Source: CAZFLM01 sp964519955 (GTDB lineage Bacteria; Armatimonadota; Chthonomonadetes; Chthonomonadales; CAJBBX01). From it: 64,000 nt of DNA. Positions 17,030-25,642 of this stretch are shown here, piece by piece. Within the stretch, counting starts at the first letter, position 1. Each line of letters starts with the position of its first letter. Both the position numbers and the translations under genes were made by a program. The DNA lies in assembly GCA_964519955.1 (NCBI GenBank), contig CAZFLM010000025.1:1-64000 (forward strand). Direction: 5' to 3'. The notes beneath the pieces were generated by a model. That model was given only the letters and a program-made list of their open reading frames with translations, was not told where the DNA came from and made no database searches.

Positions 17030-18586
17030 ATGGATACATCCCCGCGTACGCCGGCGGCTACCGCCGGACAGGCCGGCGCGGCCAGGGCTCGCGGCACGGT
17101 GAGCCCGTTCGAGTCGGAGGGCGATGCCGCGCCGCGCGGGCCCATCGACGAGCTGGTCTTCAAGCGGCTGAAGCAGGCCGGCATCCCTCCCGCGGCGCTT
17201 TGCTCGGACGAGGTCTTCGTTCGGCGGGCGTTCCTCGACGTGATCGGCACGCTGCCTACCGAGGACGAGACGCGCCAGTTCCTCGCCGACAAGAGCCCCC
17301 AGAAGCGCCGCGACCTCATCGAGCGCCTGCTGCAGCGCGACGAGTACCCCCAGTACTGGGCGATGAAGTGGTGCGACCTGCTGCGGGTCAAGGCCGAGTT
17401 CCCCATCAACCTCTGGCCCAACGCGGTCCAGGCCTACCACCGCTGGGTGCTCGCCAGTATCCGCGACCATGTGCCCTACGATCGGTTCGTGCGCGAGATG
17501 CTCACCGCCAGCGGCAGCAACTTCCGCGTCGGCCCGGTGAACTTCTATCGTGCCATCCAGGGGCACGAGCCTGCCACCATCGCCGCGGCGGTGGCGCTGA
17601 CGTTCATGGGCGCCCGCGCCGACAAGTGGCCCAAGGATCGGCTGGCCGGGATGGCGGGCTTCTTCTCGCGGATGGAGTACAAGCACACCGGCGAGTGGAA
17701 GGAAGAGATCGTCGTTTTCGACCCCTCCAAGCCGGTGGCGCCCGCGCGGTTCCCGGACGGCAAGGCGGCCCGACTCAGCGCAGACCGCGACCCGCGCGAG
17801 GTGTTCGCCGACTGGCTCATCACCCCCGCCAACCCGTGGTTCACCCGCAGCATCGCGAACCGGGTCTGGTACTGGCTGACAGGGCGCGGCATCGTCCAGG
17901 AGCCCGACGACATCCGGCCCGACAACCCGCCGAAGAACCCGGAGCTGCTGTCGCACCTGGAGCGCGAGTTGGTGCGGGCGCGCTACGATACGCGGGCGCT
18001 GTACCGGGCCATCCTGAACTCCGCAGCCTACCAGCTCTCGTCGATCCCGCGGTCGAACAGCGCCGATGGCGACGCGCTGGCCGCCCGCTATGTCCCCAGG
18101 CGGGTGGATGCGGAGGTGCTGATCGACGCGCTGAACCAGATCACCGGTGGCACGGAGTCCTACTCGAGCGCCATTCCGGAGCCGTTCACGTTCGTGCCGG
18201 AGTCGGAGCGGTCGATCGCGCTGGCGGACGGCAGCATCACCAGCCCGTTCCTGGAGATGTTCGGCCGGCCGTCGCGCGACACCGGCATGGAGAACGAGCG
18301 CAACAACAAGCCCACTGCGTCGCAGCGCCTGCACATGCTGAACTCGACCAACGTGCAGCGCAAAATCGAGCGGAGCACGTGGCTCCAGGGGCTGACGCGC
18401 GGGAGCAAGTCGCCCAGGCAGGTCGTGGACTCCATCTACCTGACCATCGTGTCACGCTACCCGACCGACGAGGAGCGCAAGGCGGCGGAGTCCTATGCGC
18501 TGCTGGGCAGATCGGTCTCGCGTCCCGGCGCGGTCGACCTGACGTGGGCGCTGCTGAACAGCGCCGAGTTCCTGTACCGGCACTGA
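17030..18586 (+). CDS. DUF1549/DUF1553 protein lacking the cytochrome parts
   Basis: A 518-residue protein of the paired DUF1549-DUF1553 type. DUF1549 covers about 38-245 (PIDELVFKRLKQAGIPP...VFVRRAFLDVIGTLPTEDETRQFL) and DUF1553 about 258-515 (PREVFADWLITPANPWFTRSIANRVWYWLTGRGIV). The usual forms carry an N-terminal PSCyt1 heme domain and a CxxCH-HPFDKW segment. Here the protein starts directly at DUF1549, and that segment reads FMGARADKWPKDR, so no heme-binding cysteines remain. No signal peptide is evident with the ATG at 17030; a GTG at 16991 is also possible. It is followed by DUF1501 and PPC genes, the conserved trio of this widespread but uncharacterised system. Confidence 0.85.
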   Translation: MDTSPRTPAATAGQAGAARARGTVSPFESEGDAAPRGPIDELVFKRLKQAGIPPAALCSDEVFVRRAFLDVIGTLPTEDETRQFLADKSPQKRRDLIERLLQRDEYPQYWAMKWCDLLRVKAEFPINLWPNAVQAYHRWVLASIRDHVPYDRFVREMLTASGSNFRVGPVNFYRAIQGHEPATIAAAVALTFMGARADKWPKDRLAGMAGFFSRMEYKHTGEWKEEIVVFDPSKPVAPARFPDGKAARLSADRDPREVFADWLITPANPWFTRSIANRVWYWLTGRGIVQEPDDIRPDNPPKNPELLSHLERELVRARYDTRALYRAILNSAAYQLSSIPRSNSADGDALAARYVPRRVDAEVLIDALNQITGGTESYSSAIPEPFTFVPESERSIALADGSITSPFLEMFGRPSRDTGMENERNNKPTASQRLHMLNSTNVQRKIERSTWLQGLTRGSKSPRQVVDSIYLTIVSRYPTDEERKAAESYALLGRSVSRPGAVDLTWALLNSAEFLYRH

Positions 18587-18621
18587 GCCGGTGCGATGGC
18601 GACGAGACGAGGAAGCAACCG

Positions 18622-19968
18622 ATGAGCAACCGACACGATGACGGGATGGGCGACGCGCTGACGAGGCGCGAGGTGCTGCGATACGGGGCGGTGGGTGCCG
18701 CCGGTCTGCTGGTGGGCGCGGACGCCGCGGCGCAGCCTGCCAGGCCCGCAGCGCCGAAGGGCAAGGCGAAGGCGGTCATCCAGATCTGGCTCTGGGGCGG
18801 CTCGTGCCACCTCGACACGTTCGACCCGAAGCCGGAGGCCGGATCGGATTACTGCGGGCCGCTGACCAGCCCGATCGCCACTAACATTGCGGGAATCCGC
18901 ATCTCCGAGCTGCTGCCCGAGTTGGCGAAGATCGCGGACAAGTACTCGCTGATCCGGAGCCTGACGCACGGGAGCAACGCTCACGAGACCGCGGCCTACA
19001 TGGTGCAGACCGGGCGGAAGCCCGGCGACGGCCAGGTCTACCCGAGTGTCGGCGCGGTCGTGTCGCTCTTCAAGGGCGCGGACGGCGGCTACAAGGGGCT
19101 CATCCCCCCGTACATCGTGCTGACGCAGCTCCAGGGTCGGTTCTCCGAGGCGGGTTTCCTGGGCTCCCGCGCGAAGCCGTTCGCGACGGGCGGCGATCCC
19201 AATGCCACGCGGTTCGCCGTCGAGGGCGTGGTTGCCGAGGGCATCAGCGATCAGCGGCAGCACGCGCGCCGCGACCTGCTGCACAAGCTGAACACGCTCG
19301 GTAACGCGCTGAAGGGCGACCCGCAGATGGCCGCGCTGGACCAGACCGAGCAGGCGGCCTACGACCTGATCCTGGGCGATGCCGGCAAGGTGTTCGACCT
19401 CGGCCAGGAGAAGGACGACATTCGCACACGCTACGGCAAGACCACGTTTGGGCAGTCCTGCCTGATGGCGCGCCGCCTGGTGGAGCGCGGGGTGCCGTCC
19501 ATCACGATCAACTTCCAGGGGTGGGACACGCACAAGCAGCACTTCCAGGCGATGCGCACGAAACTGCCCCAGCTCGACAAGGGCCTCGCCACGCTCATCC
19601 AGGACCTTTCCGAGCGCGGCTTGCTCGACAGCACGCTCATCTGGTGCTGCGGCGAGTTCGGGCGCACGCCCAAGGTGCTGTGGGAAGCGCCCTGGAACGG
19701 CGGGCGCGGCCACTACGGCAACGTGTTCTCGGCCCTCGTGGCGGGCGGCGGCTTCAGGGGTGGGCAGGTGGTTGGCTCCTCGGATGCGCGCGGCGAGGAG
19801 GTGAAGGACCGGCCTGTCTATCCGTCCGACCTCATCGAGAGCATCTACGAGCAGCTCGGCATCGCGCCGGACACCAAGCTGCCCCACCCGCAAGGCCTGA
19901 GCGTCACCGCGATCGCCCCGGCGGCCGAGCGGCCCAAGAGCCCCGGCCGTCTCGCCGAGATCATGTAG
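18622..19968 (+). CDS. DUF1501 protein, Tat-exported
   Basis: A 448-residue member of DUF1501, related to the alkaline phosphatase/sulfatase fold. The N-terminus has a twin-arginine signal (LTRREVLRYGAVGAAGLLVG). Family motifs are WLWGGSCHLDTFDPKPEAGSDYCGPL, SLTHGSNAHETAAYMVQTG, INFQGWDTHKQHF, and CCGEFGRTPKV with GGRGHYGNVFSALVAGGG. The D-H-E-H pattern in these segments suggests a metal site. It starts 35 nt after the DUF1553 gene, the usual partner; the pair is thought to act outside the cytoplasm, but no reaction has been shown. The frame is open far upstream, but the RBS (AGGAAG) and Tat signal fix the start. Confidence 0.9.
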   Translation: MSNRHDDGMGDALTRREVLRYGAVGAAGLLVGADAAAQPARPAAPKGKAKAVIQIWLWGGSCHLDTFDPKPEAGSDYCGPLTSPIATNIAGIRISELLPELAKIADKYSLIRSLTHGSNAHETAAYMVQTGRKPGDGQVYPSVGAVVSLFKGADGGYKGLIPPYIVLTQLQGRFSEAGFLGSRAKPFATGGDPNATRFAVEGVVAEGISDQRQHARRDLLHKLNTLGNALKGDPQMAALDQTEQAAYDLILGDAGKVFDLGQEKDDIRTRYGKTTFGQSCLMARRLVERGVPSITINFQGWDTHKQHFQAMRTKLPQLDKGLATLIQDLSERGLLDSTLIWCCGEFGRTPKVLWEAPWNGGRGHYGNVFSALVAGGGFRGGQVVGSSDARGEEVKDRPVYPSDLIESIYEQLGIAPDTKLPHPQGLSVTAIAPAAERPKSPGRLAEIM

Positions 19969-19983
19969 CCGGAGGAGGCCGCG

Positions 19984-22257
19984 ATGTACCCGACTCGATC
20001 CCATGCCTGGCTGCTTCCGGCGGCCCTCGTGTTTGCTGCGCCCGCCGCGCTCGCGCAGCAGCGCCCCCTGACACCCCACCTCGGCTACGCGTTCCCGGCG
20101 GGCGGGAAGCAGGGCACGACCGTCCAGATCGTGGTGGGCGGGCAGGCGCTCGTCAGCCCGTCCGCGGTGTACATCTCCGGGTCGGGCGTGCGGGCCAGCG
20201 TGGTGAAGTACTCGCGGCCCATGAACAACCGCGAGGCGCTGCTGCTGCGCGACAAGCTGGAGGCGGCGCTCAAGAAGCTGCAGGAGGACCCCAACGGTCC
20301 ACCGATCACCGGCGGGCTCCAGAGCGCCGGCGTGTTCCTGAGGGTGGCGAAGGAAGCCGGCATCACAGAAGAGGAGATGCAGAAGCTCGCGGAGTTCCGC
20401 CGCCGGCAGGGCGACAAGAAGCGCCAGCTCAACCCGCAGCTCGACGAGACCGTCCTGCTGTCGGTTGACATCGACGCCAACGCCGCGCCGGGCAGACGAG
20501 AGCTGCGGCTGCGGGGGCTTGCGGGCCTGTCCAACCCGGTCGCGTTCGAGGTGGGCGCGATGCCGGAGTGCATCGAGGTCGAGCCGAACGACCGCCTGCC
20601 GGACACCTGCATTCCTGATCCGCTCCCAGCCGTGGTGAACGGGCAGATTCTCCCGGGCGACGTGGACCGGTTCGCGTTCAAGGCGAAGAAGGGCGCGCGC
20701 ATTGTCGCGGCGGTCGAGGCTCGGCAACTCATCCCGTACCTGGCGGACGCGGTGCCGGGCTGGATCCAGCCGGTCGTCACGATCAGGGACGCGAAGGGCC
20801 GCGAGCTGGCGTACGACGACCACTTCTACTTCCGTATCGATCCCGTGGTCTGCTGCCAGATCCCGGAGGATGGCGAGTACGTGCTGGAGGTCCGGGACTC
20901 GATCTACCGCGGGCGCGAGGACTTCGTGTACCGGGTGACGCTGGGCGAGGTGCCCTTCGTGACCGGCGTGTTCCCCCTCGGCGGGCGCGCGGACACGAAG
21001 ACCGAGGTCGCGCTGACCGGGTGGAACCTGGAGAAGCGCCAGGCGGCGGTCGACACCGCTGCCATGGCGCCCGGGGTCCACGAGGTGGCCGTCGTGCCCC
21101 AGGCGGGCGGTGCACCGCCGTTCGACGTGGACACGCTGCCCGAGGTGATGGAGAAGGAGCCGAACGACCGCGGCACGCAGGCGCAGAGCGTGAGGGCGCC
21201 GGCCATCGTGAACGGGAGGATCGGCAAGCCGGGCGATGTGGACGTGTACCGCATCGAGGGGAAGGCCGGCGACCGCGTGGTGGCCGAGGTGCTGGCGAGG
21301 CGGTTGGGTTCGCCCGTGGACTCCGCGCTGGAGTTGCTCGACGCCGACGGCAGGCAGATCGCCGCGAACGACGACTACGATGACAAGGGCTTCGGGCTGC
21401 TGACGCACCAGGCCGACTCGGTCATCCTGGCGAGGCTGCCGCGCACCGGCGCCTACTACATTCGCCTGAGGGATGCCCAGCGCCAGGGCGGCCCGGAGTA
21501 CGCGTACCGCCTCCGCATCAGCGCGCCGCGGCCGGACTACGACCTGCGCGTGGTGCCCTCTAGCCTGACCGCCCGGGCGGGCACCATCGTTGCGGTGACC
21601 GTCTGCGCGCTGCGCAAGGACGGGTTCACGGACAGCATCGACCTGCGGCTGGTGGGCGCGCCCTTCGGCTACGCGTTGACAGGCGCCCGCATCCCGGCAG
21701 GTCAGGACAGCGTGCGCGTGACCCTGGCGGTTCCGCCCAGGCCGCAGCCGGAGCCCGTCGAGCTGCGGCTGGAAGGGGTGGCGCGGATCGCGGGGGCGGA
21801 TGTCCGGCACGTCGCGCAGCCGGCCGAGGACATGATGCAGGCGTTCGCGTACCGCCATCTCGTGCCGGCGGAGAAGTGGCTGGTGGGAGTGCTCGGCCGC
21901 GGCCAGAACTCGCCAGCGATCCGGGCTGCCGACACCGCCCCGCTCCAGATACGCGCGGGCGGCACTGCGAAGCTGCGGCTGACCGCGCCCGCGTGGTTGG
22001 TGCGCGACGACCTCCGCTTCTCCCTGGACACGCCGCCCGACGGGATTACCATCGAGAGCGTGTCGGCGGCCGCCGGCGACCTCGCCATCGTGCTGCGCGT
22101 GGACGGCCAGAAGGTGAAGCCCGGGCTGAAGGGGAACCTCATCGTCGATGCCTTCCGCGAGACGACGACCACGCCCGCGAACGCGAAGCAGCCAGTGACG
22201 CGCCGCTCGCCGATCGGAACGCTCCCGGCGGTGCCGTTCGAGGTGGTTGCCGGGTAG
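19984..22257 (+). CDS. Secreted protein with bacterial pre-peptidase C-terminal (PPC) domains
   Basis: A 757-residue exported protein with a signal peptide (AWLLPAALVFAAPAALA). An IPT/TIG-like start (LGYAFPAGGKQGTTVQIVVGGQAL) is followed by a helical insert. Two PPC domains then carry the EPNDR hallmark, at about 199 and 389 (EVEPNDRLPDT and EKEPNDRGTQA), each continuing with VNGQI or VNGRI, then GDVDRF or GDVDVY. The rest is beta-sandwich domains. This architecture is the standard third member of DUF1553-DUF1501 operons and probably binds polymers at the cell surface. It starts 15 nt after the DUF1501 stop. Confidence 0.87.
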   Translation: MYPTRSHAWLLPAALVFAAPAALAQQRPLTPHLGYAFPAGGKQGTTVQIVVGGQALVSPSAVYISGSGVRASVVKYSRPMNNREALLLRDKLEAALKKLQEDPNGPPITGGLQSAGVFLRVAKEAGITEEEMQKLAEFRRRQGDKKRQLNPQLDETVLLSVDIDANAAPGRRELRLRGLAGLSNPVAFEVGAMPECIEVEPNDRLPDTCIPDPLPAVVNGQILPGDVDRFAFKAKKGARIVAAVEARQLIPYLADAVPGWIQPVVTIRDAKGRELAYDDHFYFRIDPVVCCQIPEDGEYVLEVRDSIYRGREDFVYRVTLGEVPFVTGVFPLGGRADTKTEVALTGWNLEKRQAAVDTAAMAPGVHEVAVVPQAGGAPPFDVDTLPEVMEKEPNDRGTQAQSVRAPAIVNGRIGKPGDVDVYRIEGKAGDRVVAEVLARRLGSPVDSALELLDADGRQIAANDDYDDKGFGLLTHQADSVILARLPRTGAYYIRLRDAQRQGGPEYAYRLRISAPRPDYDLRVVPSSLTARAGTIVAVTVCALRKDGFTDSIDLRLVGAPFGYALTGARIPAGQDSVRVTLAVPPRPQPEPVELRLEGVARIAGADVRHVAQPAEDMMQAFAYRHLVPAEKWLVGVLGRGQNSPAIRAADTAPLQIRAGGTAKLRLTAPAWLVRDDLRFSLDTPPDGITIESVSAAAGDLAIVLRVDGQKVKPGLKGNLIVDAFRETTTTPANAKQPVTRRSPIGTLPAVPFEVVAG

Positions 22258-22262
22258 CGAGC

Positions 22263-22314
22263 GCGACCAGCGCAACGCCCGCGTGCTGGCCCGCGGTGTC
22301 GAGTCCCTGGTCGC
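22263..22314. terminator. Possible terminator hairpin between convergent genes
   Basis: GCGACCAG and CTGGTCGC form a perfect 8-bp stem with a long 36-nt loop between the PPC gene and the convergent transglutaminase-like gene. Weak evidence. Confidence 0.3.
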
Positions 22315-22337
22315 GGTGGCAGCTGGGCGCGCGCCGG

Positions 22338-22961
22338 CTATGCCGCGGACAACCCCGCGCTCACCAGCGCGATGAAGCGCTCGCGGCGCTCCAGGTCGGC
22401 GGGCGTGAAGCGGCTGCGCAGCAGGTTCTGCTTGAAGGCGTCGGGGTCGGCGTCCTCGGGGATGGGCAGCGTCTCGACGGGCTTGCACGCGAGGCGCATG
22501 TGTTGGCCCGGCGTCAGGCGCTCGTTCACGGGGAGGCCGGCGGCGCCGGTGGCGAGGGGCCAGGTGGCGTCGACGATGGTCGGCCCCTCGGGGAACTCGG
22601 CGACGAGGTAGTTGTGCACGTCGACGAACGGGCCCTCGGCGAGGATTGCGGCAAGAGGCTCGGGCAGGTTGGGGGCGTCCTCGCGCGCCAGGCGGCTCGT
22701 GCACGCGTAGACCTGCGTGCGGATGCCCAGCTCCGCCAAGAGCGCCTTGAGCAGGTAGTGCTTGCCGGAGCAGGTGCCGCGCCACTCGCGGATGAGCGTC
22801 TCCGGGCGGTTGTCGCTTGCGCGCGCGTAGGGCAGGTCGCGCACCAGGGCGTAGGCGCGCTCAGCCTCACTGCTCACGTCCGGCAGCGGGATGCCCCGGC
22901 GCCCCGCCTCCGCGCACATGGCCTGCAGCAGTGTCATCTCCGCTCGATCCTCAGGTGTCAT
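22338..22961 (-). CDS. Transglutaminase-like (papain-fold) protein
   Basis: A 207-residue soluble protein with the Cys-His-Asp order of the bacterial transglutaminase-like superfamily: C64 in WRGTCSGKHYLLKALLAELGI, H116 in FVDVHNYLVAEF and D131 in TIVDATWP. Members are usually peptidases or amidases rather than cross-linking enzymes. No signal peptide or membrane segment, so it is likely cytoplasmic. The ATG at 22961 (MTPEDRAEMTLL) is chosen over an upstream GTG-type start because the fold begins there and an AGGGA stretch lies upstream. Substrate unknown. Confidence 0.8.
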   Translation of the reverse strand: MTPEDRAEMTLLQAMCAEAGRRGIPLPDVSSEAERAYALVRDLPYARASDNRPETLIREWRGTCSGKHYLLKALLAELGIRTQVYACTSRLAREDAPNLPEPLAAILAEGPFVDVHNYLVAEFPEGPTIVDATWPLATGAAGLPVNERLTPGQHMRLACKPVETLPIPEDADPDAFKQNLLRSRFTPADLERRERFIALVSAGLSAA

Positions 22962-23138
22962 CCGCGTTGCGGTCCCTTCGTGACTAGGTCCGGTCAGGCG
23001 CAACTACTCGGTCTCGGTGAGGCGACAAGCAGATCCGTTCGGGATGACGGCAACTCGCCAGCGTGCTGACCGAGGCCGTCATGCCGTAGGCATCAGGTTG
23101 TCTTGCGCATTCCGAGCAGTCGCGATCCGGCGAGCCGA

Positions 23139-23166
23139 CAGGAGTGTGCGCCTGCGCGCCGAATGA
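23139..23166 (+). promoter_or_regulatory. Upstream element CAGGA-N14-GCCGAA (sugar transporter operon)
   Basis: CAGGA, 14 nt, then GCCGAATGATAGG, 38-42 nt before the binding-protein ATG. One mismatch in the second box relative to GGCGAA. Elsewhere in the 22962-23207 gap I see nothing definite. Confidence 0.5.
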
Positions 23167-23207
23167 TAGGGTGGCAGCGACCGCATGGCTGCCGCCAACG
23201 GACTGCC

Positions 23208-24752
23208 ATGAGCGCCGATGTCCGCCCACCAGACCCCAGAGACCCGGCATCACCCGCCCGCATCAGCCGTCGGCAGGTGCTCCGCGCCGCCCCGGCTGCG
23301 CTGGCGCTCGGGTGGGAGCCCGCGGCCGCGCAAGGCCGGAGGCAGATCACGCTGGCGACGGTCAGCGCGAACTACCGCGAGGGCTTCGAGAAGGTCGCAC
23401 GCGAGTACGAGCGACTGCACCCCAACGTGCGTGTGCGCGTGGACATCATGCCGGCCAACGGGTACGAAACGTGGCTGCGCACTCAGATCCCCGGCGCCGG
23501 CGCCAATGCCCCCGACCTGATCAACGCGAACTATGCGTGGGGCATGTACGAGCGCGGCCTCATCTCGAACCTATCGCCCTTCGTCGAGGGCTCCAACCCC
23601 TACACGGGCCGCACCTGGCAGGATACGCTCAACCGGCAGTTCCTCGAGAAGTACAAGGTCGGCGGCGACATCACGTTCATCCCGATCGACTCGATCGAGA
23701 TCGGATTCTACTACAACGCCGATCTGTTTCGCTCGCTCGGTATCGCGCCGCCGCGGACCTGGGACGAGATGCTGGCGCTGGCGGAGCGCATCCGGGCGGC
23801 CGGCCACCTGCCCCTCGCGGTGCCCGGCAACGCCGACTCGTACTGGGCCGGCACGGTGGGCTGGATCTTCCGCTTCTTCTCCGACGCGTACACGCGCCAC
23901 TTCGTGCCGATGGTCCTCTCGCAGCCCGGCGACTGGGACTACAACGCGCGCACCAACGCCGGTTTCCGCCTGAACCTGAAGGACCCGTACAACGACGCCT
24001 ACGTCGTGGTCAACGGCGAGCGCCTGCTGGCGGCCGTCCGCGACCGGCGCATCCGGGTGGACGACGCGCGGTTCGCCGAGGTCTACACGCGGGTGAAGGA
24101 GTTCGCGCGCTACTGGCAGCGGGGCTACCACGGCGCGACCAGCCAGACCGCCTACCACCTCTTCCTGACCGGGCGGGCGGCCGTTTTGCTCGACACCTCG
24201 GGGCTCATCGGGCAGTTGCTGAAGGACATGGCCGACCTGAGCCCGGCCGCACGGTTCGAGTGGGGCGTGTTCCCGGTGCCCCCGCTCACCACCTCGCCCT
24301 TCCACATCCCGCCGTTCCGGGGTGTCGGCGGGCCGGGCACGGTGTTCGGCCTCGTCAAGAAGAGCCCGGAGCAGGTTCGCCAGGTGGCCGACTTCCTGAT
24401 GTACCTGACCTCGCCCGCGGTGGCCCGGGTGCTGGTGGAGACGGCCGTCAAGGCGCGCAAGCCGCTCGTCGGCCCCATGCTCATCCCCGGCGTCGAGCTG
24501 CCGGCGGAGATCCGGGCCTACTACAGCCCCTTCGAGGGGCGCGGGTTCGAGCGGCTGTCGTTCCGCGGGCTGCAGGACGATCAGCAGTCGGTGTGGGAGT
24601 GGACCGTGTGGGCGCAGCGGTACATGGAAGGCCGCATCACGCTGCCCGAGTTCCTCCGGCGCTACCAGCGGCTGATCGAGGCGGCGGTCCCGCGCATCAT
24701 CGCTACGCAGCATCTGGACATAAACCCGCGAACCAAGGACACGAAGGGATGA
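23208..24752 (+). CDS. Extracellular solute-binding protein of a sugar ABC transporter
   Basis: A 514-residue family 1 (MalE-like) binding protein. It carries a Tat-like signal (ISRRQVLRAAPAALALGWEPAAAQG), then ITLATVSANYREGFEKVAREYERLHPNVRVRVDIMPANGYETWLRTQI, the standard opening of oligosaccharide-binding proteins. The ATG at 23208 starts just before the signal; the frame extends upstream but without a signal there. It is first in an operon with two permeases, overlapping the next gene by 4 nt (ATGA). The sugar is not identifiable; the surrounding arabinan, pectin and cellulose enzymes suggest plant-polymer oligosaccharides. Confidence 0.9.
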   Translation: MSADVRPPDPRDPASPARISRRQVLRAAPAALALGWEPAAAQGRRQITLATVSANYREGFEKVAREYERLHPNVRVRVDIMPANGYETWLRTQIPGAGANAPDLINANYAWGMYERGLISNLSPFVEGSNPYTGRTWQDTLNRQFLEKYKVGGDITFIPIDSIEIGFYYNADLFRSLGIAPPRTWDEMLALAERIRAAGHLPLAVPGNADSYWAGTVGWIFRFFSDAYTRHFVPMVLSQPGDWDYNARTNAGFRLNLKDPYNDAYVVVNGERLLAAVRDRRIRVDDARFAEVYTRVKEFARYWQRGYHGATSQTAYHLFLTGRAAVLLDTSGLIGQLLKDMADLSPAARFEWGVFPVPPLTTSPFHIPPFRGVGGPGTVFGLVKKSPEQVRQVADFLMYLTSPAVARVLVETAVKARKPLVGPMLIPGVELPAEIRAYYSPFEGRGFERLSFRGLQDDQQSVWEWTVWAQRYMEGRITLPEFLRRYQRLIEAAVPRIIATQHLDINPRTKDTKG

Positions 24753-25642
24753 GCGCCGCCACACGTCACCGCCGATCCTCGTGGCCGCTCGTCTGGGCGA
24801 TGCTGCTGCCCTCCGTGCTGCTGCTGCTCGTGTTCAACTACGTGCCGGCGCTCATCGGCATGGGCGGCGCGTTCGCGCACTGGGGCGGCGGCGAGACCAC
24901 CCGCTGGGCCGGGGTCGACAACTTCCTGGCGATGAGCCACGATGAGTACCTGGGCATCAGCGTGGGCAACCAGTTGCTGCTGCTGCTCGCCAACGTCGCC
25001 AAGACGCTCATCGCGCCGCTCATCGTCGCCGAGCTGCTGGTCAACCTGCGCTCGGCGCGCTGGCAGTACCTGCTGCGGACCGCGTTCATCCTGCCGATGG
25101 TCGTGCCCGGCATGGTGACGATGCTGCTCTGGGCGTTCGTCTACGACGGCAGCGTGGGCGTGCTGAACCAGATCCTGGAGGCGGTTGGCCTCGCCTCGAT
25201 GACGCGGTCGTGGCTCGGCGAGTCGAGCACGGCGCTTCCGGCCATCGTCGGCGTGGGCTTCCCCTGGGCGGGAGGGCTGGCGCTGCTGATCTACCTCGCG
25301 GGCCTCACGAGCATCTCGACGGACGTGTGGGACAGCAGCGCGCTGGACGGAGCGACCGGGTGGCGGCGCGTGCTGCACGTCGACATCCCGCTGCTGCGCT
25401 CCCAGGTCCGGCTGCTGACCACGCTGACCATCATCGGCACGCTGCAGGACTTCGGCAGCATCCTGATCCTCACCGCGGGCGGCCCCGGCCTCGCGACCCA
25501 CGTGCCCGCGCTGCACATGTACTTCCAGGCGTTCCGCTTCGGGCACATGGGCTATGCGTCCGCGATCGGGTTCACCCTCTTCCTGGTGATCTTCGTGTTG
25601 GCCTACGTGAACCAGCGTTGGGGCAGGAGGGCCGAGGCATGA
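24749..25642 (+). CDS. Sugar ABC transporter permease (MalF/UgpA type)
   Basis: A 297-residue inner-membrane permease with six predicted helices, first helix about 12-33 (PLVWAMLLPSVLLLLVFNYVPAL). The cytoplasmic EAA loop that docks the ATPase is readable as DVWDSSALDGATGWRRVLHVDIPLL (about 194-218). It overlaps the binding-protein gene upstream and the second permease downstream by 4 nt each, so the three are translationally coupled. No ATPase follows; sugar importers of this class often share one MsmX/MsmK-type ATPase encoded elsewhere. Confidence 0.9.
   Translation: MSAATRHRRSSWPLVWAMLLPSVLLLLVFNYVPALIGMGGAFAHWGGGETTRWAGVDNFLAMSHDEYLGISVGNQLLLLLANVAKTLIAPLIVAELLVNLRSARWQYLLRTAFILPMVVPGMVTMLLWAFVYDGSVGVLNQILEAVGLASMTRSWLGESSTALPAIVGVGFPWAGGLALLIYLAGLTSISTDVWDSSALDGATGWRRVLHVDIPLLRSQVRLLTTLTIIGTLQDFGSILILTAGGPGLATHVPALHMYFQAFRFGHMGYASAIGFTLFLVIFVLAYVNQRWGRRAEA

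Noticed and set aside
16882..18621. In-frame upstream extension of the DUF1501 protein by 580 residues
   Set aside because: The extension overlaps the DUF1549/1553 gene in another frame, has no recognisable sequence, and the Tat signal with RBS fixes the start at 18622.
18493..22785. A 1430-codon minus-strand frame opposite DUF1501 and the PPC gene
   Set aside because: Same reasoning: no motif, no ribosome site, and the opposite strand carries three well-defined genes.
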